Source: Clarkia xantiana subsp. parviflora (taxonomy: Eukaryota > Streptophyta > Magnoliopsida > Myrtales > Onagraceae). Taken from it: DNA of 64,000 bases. Below, in pieces: positions 59,495 to 64,000 of the stretch. Each line of letters opens with the position of its first letter. Positions within the stretch are counted from its first letter, which is position 1. The notes below the pieces were generated by a model. That model made no database searches. It was not told the origin of the DNA and saw nothing but the letters and a program-made list of their open reading frames with translations. Made by a program: the position numbers and the translations under genes. The stretch is from the NCBI GenBank assembly GCA_036873135.1, contig JAPTYO010000008.1, positions 26,934,761 to 26,998,760 on the forward strand. The letters run 5' to 3'.

Positions 59495-61468
59495 CCAAAA
59501 TATATACCTTCAATCCTTACAGTTTAGTTTTTGTATTACTTGTATTGTTAGAGTGATAATGGTTAGTTAGTTAGTTGAATATGGTTCGTTCGTTTTATTA
59601 ATATTCCTACCTCATTTCATTTAAATGTTCATGATGCATTATTGTTTATAATTAAAACATTATGAAATATTTGTATGCTTTGCTTTGCGCCAAAGTCTTC
59701 GAAACTGCACTAATTGTGAGTTTATAATTATATTTTTCAATGCATGATATAACTAATCAAGAAGCTATTTCATTATACAGTAGGTCGATATTTATGTGGT
59801 TTTTTATTCTACACCAGACACGAACAGACCAGTTAGAGAGAGTGTTTCGAGAGTAGAGGCAAGGTATAATTGCCAGGGCAAGAGAAGAGCAACTTAGGGC
59901 ACTAACCTTCTCATCGCATAAGGAGAAAAAAGAGGGTGGTTCCTCAAATTAAGACATAAAAAGCAGTGGAGAGGAAAATGGACATTTCAATCTACTAAAG
60001 AAGAAGTCTATTTACTGCAGCAAGTTGGGTGGATTAATTCTTCAAGACTGTACTAAATGTGAGTTTACAATTATAGTGGTCGCAGCTGGCTCCTTAATTT
60101 AATGATTTAAATATATTTTAATTTCACTAATTTAATTAGCCTTCTTATCTAATTGTAGACCACATTTTAAGCCTTTCTTTGTAAACATAGTTTGCAGCTT
60201 ATAATTTTTCACACTTGAAACATCTCCAGTCCAAAGGAGAAATTGATATTCGACTTTCGCTGGCCATGGTCCAACTAATTTCAAGTTATATCAGTACGTG
60301 AAATGATTGTATTTGTATGCTTTGTTTTGCATGTGATTGTGGTTACATTCACAGCTAGCTCCTTATTTACTGATTTGAATCTACTCTAATTTCACTAAGT
60401 AACCTTATCTAATTGTACAACACAATGTTATTATTTTTTAACTGAATCGCTTTCTTTATGCACATGTTCTGCAGTTTCTATTTTTTCACCTGAAAAATCT
60501 CTGGCTCAAGGGAGAAGTTAATATTCAACTTCCACAAGCGGTCATGGTCAATCTAATTTCATATGATCTCACTTTTCATGTATGTCTCTCTCTTTTACAT
60601 TCAAGTTTTCTTTCTCCCATTAACTACTGAATATGACCAATGACAGATTTTGTATAAGGATTTTAGTTGTTCACATTCTTCTATTCATCAATTTCCAGCT
60701 TCTTCATTAATGTTCACTTTTGCAGTTTTATTATTATTTTGTTTATCAAATATACTTATGAATTGATTCCCTTTCAAGTTAATCAATTTTGATCTCTGAG
60801 AATTGTATTAGTTTTTTTAGACCACGTACTCATATGTTGCTTATACTCTGGTTTTAGTGTATCTCTCTTTATAGTAGTTCAGTTTGTTATGCTTACTTCA
60901 ATTGGTCAACCTCTTAGATGTTCTCATGTGATTGAACTGACGATTGGAGCCACTACAATGCAGCTGCAAATTATCAGTTGTATATACTTGTTTAGTTGAA
61001 CTTAAGCTGCATATGATCGGTTGGAATCCACAACTACCTTCTCTCTCTCTTTTTTTAATAAATTGCTTTTGTTATTATTTACATGTGTTCATATAATGCT
61101 AGGAAGGGTTGATGCTCAGATGTCTAATGTTAAACCGTTAAATAAATTTAAATTAAATAGAAACATTAAAACCATGCACGTGCTGCAACAACTAGTATAT
61201 ATATATATGCTTATGCTTTATCTCTGTAGTCTCTTTGTTGGTATTAATAGATGTTTCGGTTTGCAAAACAACAAAAATTCTGAACTAATTTAAAAAAATA
61301 TAATTTTGTTGGATTAAATTAAATAATAATACGTGGAGGAATTGTAATTTTAAAGGTTTAAATCAATTTATGGTCTAAAATAAGTAATATTGTGTCACGT
61401 AACACGACCGACGATTTTGAACTTTAAAATGCACTAAAAAAATAATGTTACTAAATAATATTTTAGAA

Positions 61469-61472
<4 letters not shown>
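59495..61472. other. AT-rich spacer, no gene recognised
   Basis: Contains the duplication below. An open frame at 61021-61293 begins at TTG and has a leucine-rich start, but there is no ATG and no support. Confidence 0.45.
60065..60580. repeat. Diverged tandem duplication, about 270 bp step
   Basis: Blocks recur in the same order: GCTGGCTCCTTAATTTA and GCTAGCTCCTTATTTAC, CTTATCTAATTGTA, TTTGCAGCTTATAATTTTTCA and TTCTGCAGTTTCTATTTTTTC, GGAGAA(A/G)TTGATATTCGACTT and TTAATATTCAACTT, and GGTCAT/GGCCATGGTC. A further trace of the unit start (TTTGTATGCTTTG) lies at 59670. Confidence 0.7.

Positions 61473-61500
<28 letters not shown>
61473..61500. repeat. AT microsatellite
   Basis: About 28 bp of alternating TA. 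Confidence 0.9.
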
Positions 61501-61505
<5 letters not shown>

Positions 61506-62287
61506 GTTTCATTTATTTTAATTGCACTATTTTTTACTTTTGAAAAACTTAAATAAAGAGGCATAATTTTATTTTACGGTACCGTAATCTACAAACATTA
61601 TTTTTCACGTGAAAGTAGACATAAAACCTTCAAAAATAATATAAGATCATATATATTTCTAATTAAATTTCATACTTTATTGTAAAAAAAAAATTCTTTT
61701 AATATATGTTTTATTGATATATGATTTTCAGTATATGTTTCGCGCAAAATGCGATAAAGTAATTTAAATAACTCAAGTTTTTATATGACTAAAATTATGC
61801 GGTAAACGATTAGTGTCCAATAATATCATTACTAAATAACTAACATGCAATATGCACGGAGTATAATAATTAGATCAAGTTACTTTTATTTAAATTTGAC
61901 AAATATTTTGTATAATAAAAAGTACAAAAGAAATATATCTACTATCTACTATCTATTATATTATATTAATTCGGTACCGGAAGCCCTCTGACTGACACGT
62001 GGGCGGTTCGTCCAGTCAGCGTTTCCTAATTTAATCGGCATTTAATTGGAGATCTATAAATTTAGACATAAAATATTAATTGGTTGTAAATTAAGAAGTA
62101 TTTTTATTTCCTATTTTAGTCTCTACGTAAAATAAAGAAACAAATTAATTAAAAGTTTCCATTTAAATAGTAAATCTATACAGTTTGGTTCCGGAAGACC
62201 ATAGACCGCCACATAAGCTATATAAAACAAATAAATAAAGCTAGCCGTATATTTTCTTCTTCTATATATATAGCCAACGTATATTTT

Positions 62288-62291
<4 letters not shown>
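61501..62291. other. AT-rich spacer with possible Helitron-like start
   Basis: TCTATTATATTATATTAATT at about 61950, followed by CGGTACCGGAAG and CACGTGGGCGG, resembles 5' ends of some plant Helitrons, but no 3' hairpin plus CTRR was found. Half of the motif recurs at 62180 (GGTTCCGGAAGACC). Confidence 0.25.

Positions 62292-62352
<61 letters not shown>
62292..62352. repeat. AT microsatellite
   Basis: About 60 bp of alternating TA. Confidence 0.95.
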
Positions 62353-62355
<3 letters not shown>

Positions 62356-62559
62356 TGGTCTTCCACTAAATATTTTGGTTTCTAAAAAAAAAACAAAAAC
62401 TTACAAATACTAAACAATATAAAATCAATAAATTGAATTAAAATTAATTGAAGAAAGAAAGTACAAAAATAGGATTCGGACAGATTAATTTAGTTATTAT
62501 AAACAAAAATGGTAACAACACTATATAATATTATAATATAATATATATGTATAATTTAA

Positions 62560-62700
62560 TTCCACCTATATATATATTGTATAAATAAGAATAGTAACAA
62601 TGTTATATATATATAACTAAACCCTAAAACAATATCACACACTCACTCAACATCAATCCATAATCCTAAACTACCTACATCATCACTAATCAATATGTAC
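62560..62700 (+). promoter_or_regulatory. Possible promoter and 5' leader
   Basis: TATATATATAACTAAACCC followed by a CA-rich, G-poor stretch (CACACACTCACTCAACATC, CTACCTACATCATCAC), the composition typical of plant 5' untranslated leaders. The first ATG after it (62695) is followed at once by TAG, so no protein start is seen; a non-coding transcript is conceivable. Confidence 0.25.
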
Positions 62701-64000
62701 TAGCAAGCTAGCAGATAGATTCTTGAAGCTCTCCTTTTCCGTATCTAATATAGGTGGTATCTGGTAATACAAGAAGTGATGGTCTCCTTTTGGTTTATAT
62801 AGGCCACATAAGATCTCCTTTTGATTGCACAATCGTAGCATTAATCTTTATTATAAGATCATGCAGAATTCAATGTAAGTCTCTTTGTGTGGGAGCTCAG
62901 TCGTTGCCACGAACGGTATTAAGCATGTTGGTACTTCCTTTACTACGATTCTATTTATCTAAATCGGTTTTACTTAACTTATTTAGTTATTTGTAGATCA
63001 TATTATTTATGTGGTTCATTGTCTCAAAAAACCAATAGATTCGAACAACCTTAAAAATCAACTCAATATACAATTTTTTCTTTTCTAATAATATTATATT
63101 CTAGCTTCTGGTCGTAATTATAATGAATTTAGCTCGAAATCATTAATGTGATTGAACTTGATTTATATTATTTAATCCTAATTTTATGTCTTATATCTTA
63201 CTTTTTGCTAAAATATTCTTAAACTCGTGGATTCTTGATTTTTATGACTTATACTGACGTTAATGCGAGTTTCCCCGCTCCCCTCCTTCCCTTTTTCTCA
63301 CAAATTTGTTTCTCGCAATTATATGTGTACATATGGTATTTGTTATACAAAAATATTCTCAAACAACCGCCTTGAATTCCAACACGTTAATTAATTGTTA
63401 CACTGCATTATAATTGTTTCCTTTTTAGTAGACTCTTTATTGTGTTATTTATTCTTCCACCTTTGATATCTACAGATGAAATAGATAAGACTACGAAGTC
63501 TTTGGGGTTAGCATTATTCTTACTTATTGGTAAAATTCATTTAGTTAAAAAAAAAGACAATATAAGATTTTTTTTATGTTAAAAAATGCATTTATTTTTA
63601 TTATTTATGGGAGTTTGTTGAATTTCAAGTAGTTAGCTTCACTAATAATATACGAAGACTTACTCCCCATTTGGAAATTTGGAATTCTGAGTTCTAAGTA
63701 AAACGTTAGGAACCTAATGAACTTCATCTTCGAGTAGATAGAATCCATATGAGCCTAGACAATGAGGTCAATGATTTCACAACTATGTTTTCTTAACTTA
63801 TAAACGTCGTTTTATGGGAGTGAAATTCTTTTTTTATTGCTATGACATTTTCGATAATTAAAAATTATGAGTGAGATAAATGTAGTTAAGTTTGTAAAGA
63901 CAAATAATACTCAATATCATAACGTCAAAATATATTTATTTTACAATTATGTAAATTTGTAAAATAAAAAAAAATGATACATTAGATAAATGATACTCTT
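62701..64000. other. AT-rich spacer, no gene recognised
   Basis: Short frames only (for example 62754-62996), without motifs. Confidence 0.45.

Noticed and set aside
61021..61293. 90-codon frame with a signal-peptide-like start
   Set aside because: No ATG start (TTG), no motif after the hydrophobic stretch, AT-rich surroundings.
62695..62996. Protein gene starting at the ATG after the leader-like stretch
   Set aside because: That ATG is followed by TAC TAG, and the later frame at 62754 has no recognisable content.

Overview
The window reads as repeat-rich plant nuclear DNA, most likely from a flowering plant and probably a eudicot. The supporting signs are Ty1/copia elements primed by initiator-Met tRNA (TGGTATCAGAGC), Ty3/gypsy elements with Tat-clade style gag, protease, RT, RNase H and integrase, a hAT element, Mutator-like inverted-repeat elements, Helitron-like ends and AT-rich spacers. 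I see no intact host gene, rRNA, tRNA or CRISPR array. Almost every coding stretch is a decayed transposon protein. All identifications were made by reading the sequence and its translations; no database search was run. In the entries below elements are lettered A to J.

Layout. 1-5283: 3' part of copia element A (pol remnant, long 3' untranslated region, 3' LTR). 5840-22241: Tat-like gypsy element B with two 766-bp LTRs and a CGGCT target duplication. B is split twice. A 3.7-kb hAT element (9074-12785, 8-bp duplication CTTGTATG) sits just after its RT, and an inverted gypsy element C (14023-19726, 5-bp duplication GTTGC) sits inside its integrase. 22568-26141: three inverted-repeat DNA elements in a row, one holding a solo copia LTR and one a clear Mutator-like element with a 9-bp duplication. 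26555-28873: Helitron-like block with a 0.73-kb direct duplication and a 525-bp near-perfect hairpin. 28874-32891: AT-rich, no gene seen. 32892-41197: copia pieces D+, D- and E in a rearranged cluster with two 5' LTRs facing inward. 41198-46118: inverted gypsy element F, related to C. 46119-49087: copia 5' end G fused to the 3' end of a different copia lineage (H). 51395-55197: inverted copia element J. 56283-59494: inverted-repeat element containing an intron-bearing piece of an apparent cellular gene (Pack-MULE-like). 59495-64000: AT-rich, short duplications and microsatellites.

The most unusual structure is shared by gypsy elements C and F. Directly after the protease, where element B continues into RT, both carry a roughly 97-bp tandem array followed by a gene on the opposite strand. 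That gene codes for a coiled-coil protein and appears to contain spliceosomal introns. Other points worth a second look are a palindrome conserved just upstream of the TATA box in every full-length LTR of the A/D/E/G/J copia group, with base changes that preserve pairing in LTR G; the long hairpin with a Helitron-like 3' end at both tips; and the gene-fragment-carrying inverted-repeat element.
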